Position numbers and translations under genes: made by a program. A stretch of 64,000 bases of DNA from Microlunatus sagamiharensis (GTDB taxonomy: Bacteria; Actinomycetota; Actinomycetes; Propionibacteriales; Propionibacteriaceae). The stretch is from contig NZ_LT629799.1 in the NCBI RefSeq assembly GCF_900105785.1, forward strand, positions 4,154,001 to 4,218,000, in the 5' to 3' direction. The notes under the pieces are model-generated. The model was not told where the DNA came from. It did not search any database and worked only from the letters and a program-made list of their open reading frames with translations. Below, piece after piece: positions 33,007 through 41,523 of the stretch. How positions within the stretch are numbered: position 1 is the stretch's first letter; each line of letters begins with the position of its first letter.

Positions 33007-33297
33007 CGCCGGCGTACGAGACCAGCGTCGGGCCCGTGCGGCCGGTCGGGCCCGGCGTGCTCCACCGCCGTACGCGTCGGGCGGCACGCTCGCGGACGGC
33101 CCGCCACCTCGTACGAGCACCGCGGCTCCCTCACGCCCCGCTTCGGCACGGCACGGCACGGCACCGGACTCACACCCGTCCGGACCTCACGCACCACGTC
33201 GTCAGGAACCTGTGCGCGCACAGGTTCCCGCACCTGGGTGGCCGCACTCCGCGTCGACGGAGGTGGGCGCTGGGGCCGGTCGCCTACGCTGACCGCC
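33007..33297. other. Non-coding stretch with palindromes and a short tandem repeat
   Basis: No gene is seen. The stretch holds four exact copies of GGCAC in tandem (33145-33164), a perfect 24-bp palindrome (33205-33228, half-site GGAACCTGTGCG) and the hexamer TACGCT (33285-33290), which sits 7 nt before a GTG at 33298. The palindrome could be an operator for the lipoprotein gene or a terminator for the isomerase gene. Confidence 0.55.
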
Positions 33298-33324
33298 GTG
33301 ACGACGGTGGTGGTGGGGTGCTGA
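33298..33324 (+). CDS. Possible leaderless 8-codon upstream ORF
   Basis: GTG 33298 lies 7 nt after TACGCT, the spacing seen at other likely leaderless starts here. It encodes eight residues, (M)TTVVVGC, and its stop TGA overlaps the ATG of the lipoprotein gene (TGATG). This would couple translation of the lipoprotein to reading of the short peptide. It is a prediction from spacing only. Confidence 0.4.
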   Translation: MTTVVVGC

Positions 33325-33884
33325 TGGTGACCAGGTTCGGGCTGCTCGCGGCGGGTGCCGCGGTGCTCGTGGCGTCGGCCTGCTCGTCGAGCCCGACCAC
33401 GCCGGCGCCGTCGCCCGCCCCGTCGAGCGAGACGTCGTCCGCAGCGCCCACCGCACCGGCCGGCGCGTGCCCCGACGGCGCGTACCGCGTCACCGCGCTG
33501 GAGGGCCGCGGCAGCGCGTCCGCCCTGGGCAAGGGCAGCGGCGGCGACATCGACGCCTCGTTCTCCGACGGCGACTTCACCATCAGCTCCGACGGCGCCG
33601 ACCCGGTCAAGGTCGACCTCGGCCCGGTCAACGCCGACATGCGCTTCAACGGCAAGATCACCGGCACGTACGAGGGCGACTCAGATGCGCTGAGGCTCAC
33701 CACCACGAGCGCCGACGGCGAGGTGACGGTTAAGGGCTTCGGCTTCACCCGCTCCCGCTCCGCGAGCGCGCTCTCCGGACAGCTCCTCGGCCAGGGCGTG
33801 ACCGCCCAGGTCGTCTGCGACGACGCCGCGGGCACCGCCGTCGTGACCCTGCCCAACGCCGCCCTCACGCTCACGCGCGCCTGA
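33324..33884 (+). CDS. Secreted lipoprotein, unknown function
   Basis: This 186-residue lipoprotein has a short basic start (MVTRFG), a hydrophobic core and the lipobox LVASAC (Cys ~20), followed by a Ser/Pro/Thr-rich linker. The mature domain (about residues 50-186) is Gly/Asp-rich with alternating beta-like segments (GDIDASFSDGDFTISSDGADPVKVDLGPVNADMRFNGKITGTYEG) and a final cysteine (VVCDDAAG). No family is recognised. The start has no clean ribosome-binding site but overlaps a possible leaderless 8-codon ORF. It converges on the EltD-like gene across a large hairpin. Confidence 0.72.
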   Translation: MVTRFGLLAAGAAVLVASACSSSPTTPAPSPAPSSETSSAAPTAPAGACPDGAYRVTALEGRGSASALGKGSGGDIDASFSDGDFTISSDGADPVKVDLGPVNADMRFNGKITGTYEGDSDALRLTTTSADGEVTVKGFGFTRSRSASALSGQLLGQGVTAQVVCDDAAGTAVVTLPNAALTLTRA

Positions 33885-33936
33885 CGGCCTCCGCCTCCGT
33901 ACCCACCCCGGACTCGCTCCCGGGACTCGCCCTCGC

Positions 33937-34002
33937 GTTCGCTCGATCTTGCGTCGTTCGCGCGTGTTGCAACACGCGCGAACACCACAAGATCGAGCGA
34001 AC
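33937..34002. terminator. Nested 66-nt inverted repeat between convergent genes
   Basis: An outer 15-bp stem (33937-33951 with 33988-34002, GTTCGCTCGATCTTG and its complement) encloses a 4/4 internal loop and an inner palindrome of 14-bp arms (33956-33983, half GTTCGCGCGTGTTG). A smaller palindrome ACACTC-TC-GAGTGT follows at 34001-34014. Its place between converging genes suggests a bidirectional terminator, but its size and symmetry also fit a repeated extragenic element. Confidence 0.65.
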
Positions 34003-34028
34003 ACTCTCGAGTGTGAGAGTGGACAGAG

Positions 34029-35141
34029 TCAGGGGATCAGGCTGACCTTGATCGACTCCTTGCCGCTCCCCACGAGGTCGAGGCCGCGCTGGAAGTCCGC
34101 GAGCGGCAGCTGGTGGGTGCAGATGTCGTCGAGGGGGAGCGCGCCGGACTCGATCAGGCGGATCGCGGCGCCCCAGGTGTGCGGGCCGAGGTGGGCTCCG
34201 AGGACGTTCAGCTCCTTGTCGTCGCTGATGATCGTCCAGTCGACGCTGGCCTCGGCGCCGAAGACGCTGTACTCGACGTAGCGGCCCATCTTGCGCAGCA
34301 GGTTGAGGCCCTGGCCGACGGCCGACGGGTGCCCGCTGCCCTCGAGGTAGACGTCGGCGCCCCAGCCGCCGGTGAGCTCCAGGACGCGGGCGACGACGTC
34401 CTCCGAGGCGATGTTGATCGTGATGTCCGCGCCGGTGGCCCGCGCGATGCCGAGCTTGGTGTCGTCCATGTCGAGGCCGACGACGAGCTTGGGGTTCTTG
34501 GCCCTGGCGCCGGCGATCATGCCCAGCCCGATCGGCCCGCAGCCGGCGACGACGACCACGTCGTCGAAGGTCAGCTGCGCCCGCTCGACGGCGTGCAGCG
34601 CGCAGGAGAGGGGCTCGGCGAAGGCGGCGTGGGCCGGCGGCAGGTCCTTGCTGACCCGGTGGACCAGCGAGCCCGCCGGGAAGATCATGTACGGCGCCAT
34701 CGCGCCCGGGGTCGCGTGCCGGAAGCCGAAGATGTCGTGCGTCGCGCACATGTGGTACGCACCGTCGAGGCAGTAGCGGCACGTCCAGTCCGGCACGATC
34801 TGCTCCGCGACGACCCGGTCTCCCGCTCCCACGCCCCACTTCGAGGAGGCGGCGGCGTCGAGCTCGACGATGGTGCCGACGAACTCGTGGCCCGGGATGA
34901 CGGGCGTCTCGACGTACGCGGTCCGCTGCTCGTCGCCCCAGAACTTGACCGCGCCGTGGTAGCACTTCAGGTCGCTGGCGCAGATGCCGACGGCCTCGAC
35001 CTTGACCAGGGCCTCGCCCGGTCTGGGCTTCGGGACGGGCACCTCCTCGAGCCGGTAGTCCTCGGGGCCGTGGCAGACGACGGCCTGCATCGTCTCGGGG
35101 AGCGGGGCGCCGGTCTGGGTGGGCGCGGTCTCGGACGTCAT
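34029..35141 (-). CDS. Zinc-dependent erythritol/L-threitol dehydrogenase-like protein (paralogue 2)
   Basis: This 370-residue medium-chain alcohol dehydrogenase would oxidise a tetritol to L-erythrulose with NAD+. Zinc ligands are visible in GICASDLKCYHG and PGHEFVG, a cysteine cluster in DWTCRYCLDGAYHMC, and the cofactor fold at VVVAGCGPIGLGMIAG. By eye most residues match the paralogue at 43144, including the identical ending GKESIKVSLIP, and both resemble EltD of Mycobacterium smegmatis. It is the last gene of the operon, 134 bp after the RpiB-type gene, with its own good ribosome-binding site (AGGAAGG). Two paralogues may differ in stereospecificity; that is inference. Confidence 0.82.
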   Translation of the reverse strand: MTSETAPTQTGAPLPETMQAVVCHGPEDYRLEEVPVPKPRPGEALVKVEAVGICASDLKCYHGAVKFWGDEQRTAYVETPVIPGHEFVGTIVELDAAASSKWGVGAGDRVVAEQIVPDWTCRYCLDGAYHMCATHDIFGFRHATPGAMAPYMIFPAGSLVHRVSKDLPPAHAAFAEPLSCALHAVERAQLTFDDVVVVAGCGPIGLGMIAGARAKNPKLVVGLDMDDTKLGIARATGADITINIASEDVVARVLELTGGWGADVYLEGSGHPSAVGQGLNLLRKMGRYVEYSVFGAEASVDWTIISDDKELNVLGAHLGPHTWGAAIRLIESGALPLDDICTHQLPLADFQRGLDLVGSGKESIKVSLIP

Positions 35142-35275
35142 CGACGGACCTTCCTGCTGGGTGCACGCCGCAGGTCGGACCTCGGCGTGGGGACGGAGCC
35201 CCACGCTAACCACCGGGCCGGCGCCGGCCCCGGGTGGATGTCCCGGCGCCGGCGGTCCGCCCGGTGCGACCGACG

Positions 35276-35752
35276 TCAGTCGGTGAGGCTGTCCTCGTAG
35301 TCGACGATCTCGTCGACGTTGGCCTTGGAGTGGCTGGTCGGGTCGAAGGCGTAGCCGAGCCACTCCTTCGCCAGGCGCCGCGCGAGCTGGAGCCCGATGA
35401 CCCGCTCGCCCATGGTCAGGATCTGGCAGTCGTTGGACAGGATCGAGCGCTCGACGCTGAACGAGTCGTGGGCGACCGTGGCGCGGATGCCCTTGACCTT
35501 GTTCGCCGAGATGGCGACGCCGATGCCGGTGCCGCAGACGAGGATCGCGCGGTCGGCCTCGCCGTTGGCGATCTTGGTCGCCGCGGCGATGGCGACGGAG
35601 GGGTAGGTGCCGGCCGTGGGGTCGGACTCGTTCACCCCCAGGTCCTCGACGCTGGCCACGCGCGGGTCCTCGCGGGCGTCGGCCAGCAGCGCGTCCTTGT
35701 AGTGGTAGCCGGCGCTGTCGCCGCCGAGCAGCAGACGGATGCCCTCGGGCAT
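35276..35752 (-). CDS. derI: RpiB-family isomerase, probable D-erythrulose 4-phosphate isomerase
   Basis: This 158-residue RpiB/LacA-family enzyme has the phosphate/substrate motif GGDSAGYHYK (residues 10-19), the active-site Cys73 in CGTGIG, and the His95-Asp96 pair in VAHDSFSVERS. In the erythritol pathway this family (EryI/DerI) converts D-erythrulose 4-phosphate to D-erythrose 4-phosphate, which enters the pentose phosphate pathway. It lies 57 bp downstream of the kinase gene. The specific role comes from context; ribose-5-phosphate isomerase B is the alternative. Confidence 0.83.
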   Translation of the reverse strand: MPEGIRLLLGGDSAGYHYKDALLADAREDPRVASVEDLGVNESDPTAGTYPSVAIAAATKIANGEADRAILVCGTGIGVAISANKVKGIRATVAHDSFSVERSILSNDCQILTMGERVIGLQLARRLAKEWLGYAFDPTSHSKANVDEIVDYEDSLTD

Positions 35753-35809
35753 GGGATCGACCTTCTTTCCTGGGCTTCCTGGGGGGATGTCTTCGAGCGT
35801 ACGAGGGGC

Positions 35810-37540
35810 TCAGGCGCCCGGACCGGCCAGCACCTCGCCGACCGCCGTGACGATGAGGCCGAGCGAGACGGCGCCCGGGTCGGGCGTGCCGACGCTGCGT
35901 TCGGCGAGCGGGCGCGCGCGGCCGATCCTCGGCGTCAGCGACGCGGTCTCCTGCGCCGCGTCGGTCGCGGCCCGCGCGGCGTCGCCCCACGCGTCGGCGA
36001 GCGGGCGGCCCGCGTCGACGCCCTGGCGCAGCGCCTCGACGAACGGGAAGAGCGCGTCGAGCATCGTCTTGTCGCCCAGGCTCGCCTTGCTGAACTCCTG
36101 CAGCCGCTCGGCGGAGGTCGTGACGGCGGCCGCGAGCCGCGGGCCGTCGACGGCGTCGTCGTTGCCGAGCTCGGTGCCCATCTGGGAGAGCAGCAGGCCC
36201 CACAGGATGCCGCTCGTGCCTCCGGCCTTGTCGCCGAACGCCGCCCCGGCCGCCGCGAGCACGGTCTGCGCCCCGCCGCCGGCCCCGGCCGCACGGTCCG
36301 CAGCCTCGGTCGCGGCGAGCGCGCCGCGGCTCATCCCGATGCCGTGGTCGCCGTCCCCGGCGACGGAGTCGAGCCGTCCGAGCTCCTCCTTGTGCTCCTC
36401 GACGCTCGCGCTGAGCGCGGCGACGGCACGCTGGGCGACGCGCCCGGCCGTGCGCGACTCCTCGCTCGCCTCGGGCACGGCGTCGTCCTCGCCCGCCGCC
36501 CTCACCTCGCGGCGCTCGGTGAAGCGGTTGTTCGCCACGGCGGCGCCGCGGCGGAAGGCGGGGGTGTCGGCCGGGGCGGTCCAGTAGGTCTCGAGCTCGT
36601 CGTCCAGCCAGGTCACCGACAGCGAGCAGCCGGCCATGTCGAGGCTGGTGACCAGCTCGCCGACCTCGGGCTGCACGAGGGTCACGCCGGCCTCGACGAG
36701 GAGGCGGTGCACGGGGCCGAAGAGCGCGAAGAGCTCCTCGTACTTGGTCGCGCCGAGGCCGTTGAGCAGGACGGCCGCGCGCCCGTCGGCGTCGGCGGGC
36801 CGCTCGGCCAGGACGGTCTCGACCAGCTTGGCGGCGAGCGCGGGGGCGGGCATCCAGTCGTCGGAGGTGATGCCGGGCTCGCCGTGGATGCCGAGGCCGA
36901 AGTCCATCCGGCCGGGCTCGACGTGGAACAGCGGCTCGTCGGCACCCGGCATGGTGCAGCCGTCGAAGGCCACGCCGAAGGAGAAGGTGCGGGCGTTGGC
37001 GAGGCGCATGACCCGCTCGACCCCGTCGAGGTCGAGGCCGGCCTCGGCCGCGGCGCCGGCGACCTTGTAGACGGTGAACGTCCCGGCGATGCCGCGCCGC
37101 TCGCCGACCTTGTCGGCCCCGGCGGAGGCGATGTCGTCGGTGACGTAGACGATCCGGGTGTCGATGCCCTCGGCGACCAGACGGTCGGCGGCGACCTTGA
37201 AGTTGAGGCGGTCCCCGGCGTAGTTGCCGAAGCCCATGACCACGCCCGCACCGCCGTCGGCGGCGCGGCACACCCGGTAGACCTGCTCGGCCGACGGGGA
37301 GGCGAAGAGGTCGCCGAGCACGGCGCCGTCGGCGAAGCCGGTGCCGACGACCCCGCTGTAGGAGGGGTAGTGGCCCGAGCCGCCGCCGAAGACGGTGCTG
37401 ACCTTGCCCTCGAGCGGCCCACCGGCGCGGACGAAGCCGGACGCCTCGGGCACCCGCTGCACGTGGCCGGGGTAGGCGGCGGCGAAGCCGACCAGGACGT
37501 CGTCCTTGAAGGTGGCCGGGTCGTCGTAGACGTGGGTCAT
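35810..37540 (-). CDS. lerK: DhaK-DhaL fusion kinase, probable L-erythrulose kinase
   Basis: This 576-residue ATP-dependent kinase joins a DhaK domain (residues 1-~330) and a DhaL domain (~370-576). The DhaK domain has GGGSGHYPSYSG (52-63) and His219 in GLGIHGEPG, which forms the hemiaminal with the keto-sugar. The DhaL domain has VAGDGDHGIGMSRG for ADP/Mg binding. In M. smegmatis such kinases (LerK, DerK) phosphorylate L- or D-erythrulose; glycerone kinase is the general family function. The neighbouring tetritol dehydrogenases, TIM-type and RpiB-type isomerases support L-erythrulose 1-kinase, though D-erythrulose is possible. ATG 37540 follows AGGAG. Confidence 0.85.
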   Translation of the reverse strand: MTHVYDDPATFKDDVLVGFAAAYPGHVQRVPEASGFVRAGGPLEGKVSTVFGGGSGHYPSYSGVVGTGFADGAVLGDLFASPSAEQVYRVCRAADGGAGVVMGFGNYAGDRLNFKVAADRLVAEGIDTRIVYVTDDIASAGADKVGERRGIAGTFTVYKVAGAAAEAGLDLDGVERVMRLANARTFSFGVAFDGCTMPGADEPLFHVEPGRMDFGLGIHGEPGITSDDWMPAPALAAKLVETVLAERPADADGRAAVLLNGLGATKYEELFALFGPVHRLLVEAGVTLVQPEVGELVTSLDMAGCSLSVTWLDDELETYWTAPADTPAFRRGAAVANNRFTERREVRAAGEDDAVPEASEESRTAGRVAQRAVAALSASVEEHKEELGRLDSVAGDGDHGIGMSRGALAATEAADRAAGAGGGAQTVLAAAGAAFGDKAGGTSGILWGLLLSQMGTELGNDDAVDGPRLAAAVTTSAERLQEFSKASLGDKTMLDALFPFVEALRQGVDAGRPLADAWGDAARAATDAAQETASLTPRIGRARPLAERSVGTPDPGAVSLGLIVTAVGEVLAGPGA

Positions 37541-37659
37541 GAGGGCTCCTGCGGATCGGCGACGGTGCGCGTACGGGGGCTGCTGGTGCGGACGCTATCG
37601 GGTGCGACCCGCACCGGCCGGAGGAGTGCCCCCGACCGGTGCGGACGTCGCTCCGGGGA

Positions 37660-38661
37660 CTAGCTGCTGAGCTGGAAGTTGTTCACCTGGTCGGCGTTGT
37701 CCTTGTTGATCAGCGTGCAGTCGAGCGCCTGCTTCTCGTCCGGGACACCGGTGTTGCCGGTCTTGATCGCGCTGTCGAGCTCGGTGATCGCCTTGTTGGT
37801 GCCCTCGACGATGGGCTGGAGGACGGTCGCGACCATCTCGCCCTTCTTGACCGCGTCGACCGCGTCCTGGTTGCCGTCGAAGCCGAGCACCTTGACCTGG
37901 TCGAGCTTGCCCTTCTCCTTGAGCGCGTTGATCGCGCCGAGCGCCATCTCGTCGTTGCCGGCCACGACGCCCTTGACGTCGGGGTTCTTGCTCAGGAGGG
38001 ACTCCATCTTCTCCTGGCCCGTCTGGCGGTCCCAGTTGGCGATCTCCTTGCCGACCAGCTTGAGGTCGGGGTACTGCGAGATGACCGACTTGTAGCCGTC
38101 GGAGCGCACCTGGGCGTTGTTGTCGCTCGGCTTGCCGAACAGCTCGACGTAGGTGCCCTTGTAGTCCATCGCCTCGGCCCAGGCCTCGGCGCCGAGGTTC
38201 GCGCCCTGCGCGTTGTTCGACACGATCTGCGCCTTGGCCAGACCGGCCTTGGAGATCTCGGCGTTGATCAGGACGACCGGGATCTTCGCGTCCACGGCCT
38301 TCTGGACGGCCGCCACGCTCTCGTCGGCACCGGCCGGGTCGAGCAGGATGCCGGCGACCTTGTCGTTGATGGCGGTCTCGATCAGCTGGTTCTGCGTCTC
38401 GGGGTCGTTGTTGTTGGCGTTGACCGTGGACTTGTAGCCGAGCTTCTCCACCGCGGCCTTGGCGGTGTCGGCCTCGGCCTTCCAGTACGGGTTGCTCGGG
38501 TCGACGGTGATGATGGCGATCGTCCCGCCGGCGGCGCCGCCGCCGGAGGAGGCCGCGCCGGAGGCGGCCGGCTGGGCGTCGCCGCCCCCGCCGCAGGCGG
38601 CGAGGGAGAGGAGGAGGGCGGCGCCGGCGAGGAGCGGGCGGCTCTTGCGGAGGCTGAACAT
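37660..38661 (-). CDS. Sugar/polyol ABC transporter substrate-binding lipoprotein
   Basis: This 333-residue RbsB-like (Peripla_BP_4) binding protein has a signal peptide with lipobox LSLAAC (Cys23) and a Gly/Ala linker. Two Rossmann-like lobes carry the family segments ITVDPSNPYWKAEADTAKAAVEKLG, GILLDPAGADESVAAVQKAVDAKIPVVLINAEI and GVVAGNDEMALGAINALKEKG. It delivers the substrate, probably erythritol or threitol, to the permease encoded upstream. ATG 38661 follows AAAGGAAC. The 97-bp spacer between permease and this gene has a tandem repeat. Confidence 0.9.
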   Translation of the reverse strand: MFSLRKSRPLLAGAALLLSLAACGGGGDAQPAASGAASSGGGAAGGTIAIITVDPSNPYWKAEADTAKAAVEKLGYKSTVNANNNDPETQNQLIETAINDKVAGILLDPAGADESVAAVQKAVDAKIPVVLINAEISKAGLAKAQIVSNNAQGANLGAEAWAEAMDYKGTYVELFGKPSDNNAQVRSDGYKSVISQYPDLKLVGKEIANWDRQTGQEKMESLLSKNPDVKGVVAGNDEMALGAINALKEKGKLDQVKVLGFDGNQDAVDAVKKGEMVATVLQPIVEGTNKAITELDSAIKTGNTGVPDEKQALDCTLINKDNADQVNNFQLSS

Positions 38662-38674
38662 CGGTGTTCCTTTC

Positions 38675-38721
38675 GGTGGTGCTGGTGGGTGGTGCGTGCG
38701 GGTGGTGCTGGTGGGTGGTGC
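38675..38721. repeat. Two tandem copies of a 21-bp G/T-rich unit
   Basis: The 21-mer beginning GGTGGTGCTGGTGGGTGG and ending TGC is present exactly at 38675-38695 and 38701-38721 (26-bp period). It lies between the permease stop and the binding-protein start. On the transcribed strand it is a CACC-rich stretch directly before the binding protein's ribosome-binding site. Confidence 0.8.
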
Positions 38722-38758
38722 AGTCGGGCGCGGCGCGGGGGAACCGGCGCCCGGACGG

Positions 38759-39880
38759 TCAGGCAGCGGTGGTCGCCCCGCCCTGCCGGGCCGCGGCGAC
38801 GGCGCGGCGGGCGTTGCGGCGCCGGCCGATGATCTGCTGGATCTGGTCCACCGCGACGGCGAGGATGATCACGGCTCCGGTGATCACCTTCTGCCAGAAG
38901 GGGGAGACGCCGACGATGACCAGCCCGTTGGCGAGGAAGCCGATCACGAAGGCGCCGATGATCGTGCCGCGCACGGTGCCGCGCCCGCCCGAGAGCGCCG
39001 CGCCGCCGATGACGACGGCGGCGATCGCGTTCAGCTCGTAGTAGGTGCCGAGGTCGGCGGTCGAGGAGCTGATGTTGGCCATCTGCAGGATGCCGACGAC
39101 GCCGGCGCACAGCCCGGACAGGACGTAGATGCGGGTCTGCACGCGCTTGACCGGGACGCCGGAGAGCTGGGCGGCGCGCTCGTTGCTGCCGGTCGCGTAC
39201 AGCCAGCGGCCGAACGGCGTGCGGGTCAGCACGATGGAGAAGACCACCGCGAACAGGATCATCACCCAGGCGGAGATCGGGAGCCCGAGCGGCCGGCTGG
39301 CGAAGACGGTGAAGAAGCCGGTGTTGTTCAGGTACGGCTGGCCGCTGAGCTCGTTGGTGATGTTCTGGCCGTTCAGCAGCACCTCCGTGAGGCCGCGGGC
39401 GACGTAGAGCATGCCGAGCGTGGTGATGAACGGCGCGAGGTTGAGCCGCGCCACCAGCAACCCGTTGACCCAGCCGACGAGCATCCCCACCGCGACGGAG
39501 AGCACGACGATCACCCACACCTGCGGGAACATGATCGCCTCCGTCAGCGGGAGGTTCAGCCCGCGGAAGAGGTTGCCCGCGACCGCGGCGGTGAGGCCCA
39601 CGGTGGAGCCGACCGAGAGGTCGATGCCGCCGTTGAGGATGACCATCAGCATCCCGAGCGCCACGATCGCGTTGAAGGCGACCTGCTTGGTGATCGTGGT
39701 CAGGTTGCCCGCGGTCAGGTAGTTGTCGCTCAGCGCCGCGAAGATCGCGATGATGATCAGCAGGGCGATGAGCGCACGGCCCTCGACGAGGACGGAGTTC
39801 CAGTTGAAGCGGCGCCGGCCCGGCGTGGCGCCGGCCGGACCGGTGGCGGGCGGGGCGGGGGCGGTGGTGGTGGCGGTCAT
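38759..39880 (-). CDS. Sugar/polyol ABC transporter permease
   Basis: This is a 373-residue RbsC/AraH-type inner-membrane permease (BPD_transp_2). About eight to ten hydrophobic segments are visible, with the family signatures VALGMLMVILNGGIDLSVGS and NAIAAVVIGGAALSGGRGTVRGTIIGA. The N-terminal ~40 residues are a cytoplasmic Thr/Ala/Pro-rich tail. It overlaps the ATPase gene upstream by 4 nt, so subunits are made together. Confidence 0.92.
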   Translation of the reverse strand: MTATTTAPAPPATGPAGATPGRRRFNWNSVLVEGRALIALLIIIAIFAALSDNYLTAGNLTTITKQVAFNAIVALGMLMVILNGGIDLSVGSTVGLTAAVAGNLFRGLNLPLTEAIMFPQVWVIVVLSVAVGMLVGWVNGLLVARLNLAPFITTLGMLYVARGLTEVLLNGQNITNELSGQPYLNNTGFFTVFASRPLGLPISAWVMILFAVVFSIVLTRTPFGRWLYATGSNERAAQLSGVPVKRVQTRIYVLSGLCAGVVGILQMANISSSTADLGTYYELNAIAAVVIGGAALSGGRGTVRGTIIGAFVIGFLANGLVIVGVSPFWQKVITGAVIILAVAVDQIQQIIGRRRNARRAVAAARQGGATTAA

Positions 39881-41523
39881 GACGCTCCGTTCCGGTCGGT
39901 CTCGGCGTGGGTGGCGGCCGGGACGTGGTCCTCGGTCCGGGGGTGGTGGGGTGCGGCCTCGTCGGTCGTCTCCTGCTCGCCGGAGGCGGCCATGACCTCG
40001 TCACGCGTGCACGTGCGGGGGTCGAGCTCGCGGACGAGGCGGCCACGGCTCATGACGACGAGCCGGTGCGACGCGGTCAGCGCCTCGCCCACCTCGGAGG
40101 TGACGTAGAGGACGGCGAGGCCCTTGCGTGCCTCGCGGAACAGCAGGGAGAAGATCTCGCCCTTGGCGCCGACGTCGATGCCGCGCGTGGGCTCGTCCAG
40201 CAGCAGCACCTTCGGCCGGGTCAGCAGCATCTTGCCGATGACGACCTTCTGCTGGTTGCCGCCGGACAGGGAGGTGATCAGGGCGCCGGGGCCGGCGGTC
40301 TTGACCTTGACGTCGGCGATCTCCTGCTCGACGTCGGCCCGCTCCACCCGGCGCGAGATGAACGTCCGGCGCACCATCGACAGCAGGCTGGGCAGCGACA
40401 GGTTCGCCCCGACGCTCATCATCTGCACGAGGCCGTCGCGCTGCCGGTCCTCCGGCACCAGCCCGAGGCCGAGGGCGATCCGCTCGCGGACCGAGCGGGT
40501 GCCGAGGTCCGTCTGCCCGAGCAGGACCCGCCCGCCCGAGATCGGGTCGCGGCCGGCGATCGCCTCCATGAGCTCCGTACGACCGGCGCCCATCAGCCCG
40601 TAGAGGCAGACGATCTCGCCGGCGCGCACGTCGAGCGACACGTCGTTCACCACGACCCGGCCCGTGTCGGGCTCGGCCACGGTGACGCCCTGGATCGAGA
40701 GGGCCACGTCGCCGAACTCGCGGGGCTCGTCGCGGAAGTCGTAGTCGGCCTCGCGCCCGACCATCTGGCGCACGACCCAGGGCAGGTCGATGTCCGCCGC
40801 CTCGGCGGTGGCGACGAGGTCGCCGTCGCGGAAGACCACCGCGTGGTCGGCGATCTCGATCGCCTCCTCCAGGTGGTGGGAGATGTAGACGATCGCCACG
40901 CCCTGGCTGGTGAGCTCGCGGATGACCTTGAAGAGCACCTCGACCTCGGCCGCGCTGAGCGCCGACGTCGGCTCGTCCATGATCAGGATGCGGGTGTCGG
41001 TCTGCAGCGCCCGCGCGATCTCCACGATCTGCTGCTGGCCGACGCGCAGGTCCTGCACCAGCGTCGTGGGCCGGATCGGCTCCTCGAGGCGGTCCATGAG
41101 CCCGCGCGTGATCTCGGCCTCGCGGGCGTAGTCGATGCCGCCGAGGCGCGTGCGCAGCTCGCGGCCGATGAAGACGTTGTCGCGCACGCTGAGGTTGGCG
41201 CAGAGGTTCAGCTCCTGGTGGATGATCGAGATCCCCCGGTCCACCGCGTCGCTCGTCGAGGCCAGGGTCACGGGCTCGCCGTCGAGCTCGAGCCGGCCGC
41301 CGGTCGGCTGCTCGACGCCGGACAGGATCTTCATCAGCGTCGACTTGCCGGCGCCGTTCTCGCCGAAGAGGACGGTGACCTTGCCGCGGCGGACCTCGAA
41401 GTTGACGCCCTTGAGGGCCCGCGTGACGCCGTAGGTCTTGCTGATGTCGATGGCCCGCAGGACGACCTCGTCGTCGGCGCGCCCGGCCACCGCGGTCGCG
41501 CCACGGCTCTCGGTCCCCGCCAT
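39877..41523 (-). CDS. Sugar/polyol ABC transporter ATPase with two nucleotide-binding domains
   Basis: This is a 548-residue RbsA-like ATPase. The first ABC domain has Walker A GENGAGKST and signature-like DLRVGQQQIVEIARAL with ILIMDEPTSAL. The second has the family's variant LYGLMGAGRTELMEAIAG in the Walker A position, then SLSGGNQQKVVIGK and VLLLDEPTRGIDVGAK. It powers uptake with the adjacent permease and binding protein. The ATG start overlaps the DUF2291 stop (TGATG), and the stop overlaps the permease start. A long in-frame upstream extension is shadow sequence. Confidence 0.93.
   Translation of the reverse strand: MAGTESRGATAVAGRADDEVVLRAIDISKTYGVTRALKGVNFEVRRGKVTVLFGENGAGKSTLMKILSGVEQPTGGRLELDGEPVTLASTSDAVDRGISIIHQELNLCANLSVRDNVFIGRELRTRLGGIDYAREAEITRGLMDRLEEPIRPTTLVQDLRVGQQQIVEIARALQTDTRILIMDEPTSALSAAEVEVLFKVIRELTSQGVAIVYISHHLEEAIEIADHAVVFRDGDLVATAEAADIDLPWVVRQMVGREADYDFRDEPREFGDVALSIQGVTVAEPDTGRVVVNDVSLDVRAGEIVCLYGLMGAGRTELMEAIAGRDPISGGRVLLGQTDLGTRSVRERIALGLGLVPEDRQRDGLVQMMSVGANLSLPSLLSMVRRTFISRRVERADVEQEIADVKVKTAGPGALITSLSGGNQQKVVIGKMLLTRPKVLLLDEPTRGIDVGAKGEIFSLLFREARKGLAVLYVTSEVGEALTASHRLVVMSRGRLVRELDPRTCTRDEVMAASGEQETTDEAAPHHPRTEDHVPAATHAETDRNGAS

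Noticed and set aside
33145-33164. GGCAC tandem repeat as a phase-variation tract
   Set aside because: Only four 5-bp copies, non-coding and not positioned at a promoter spacer; probably incidental.
35234-37663. 809-codon plus-strand open frame opposite rpiB- and DhaK-type genes
   Set aside because: Composition is typical of an antisense shadow, and the minus-strand kinase and isomerase have complete catalytic motifs.
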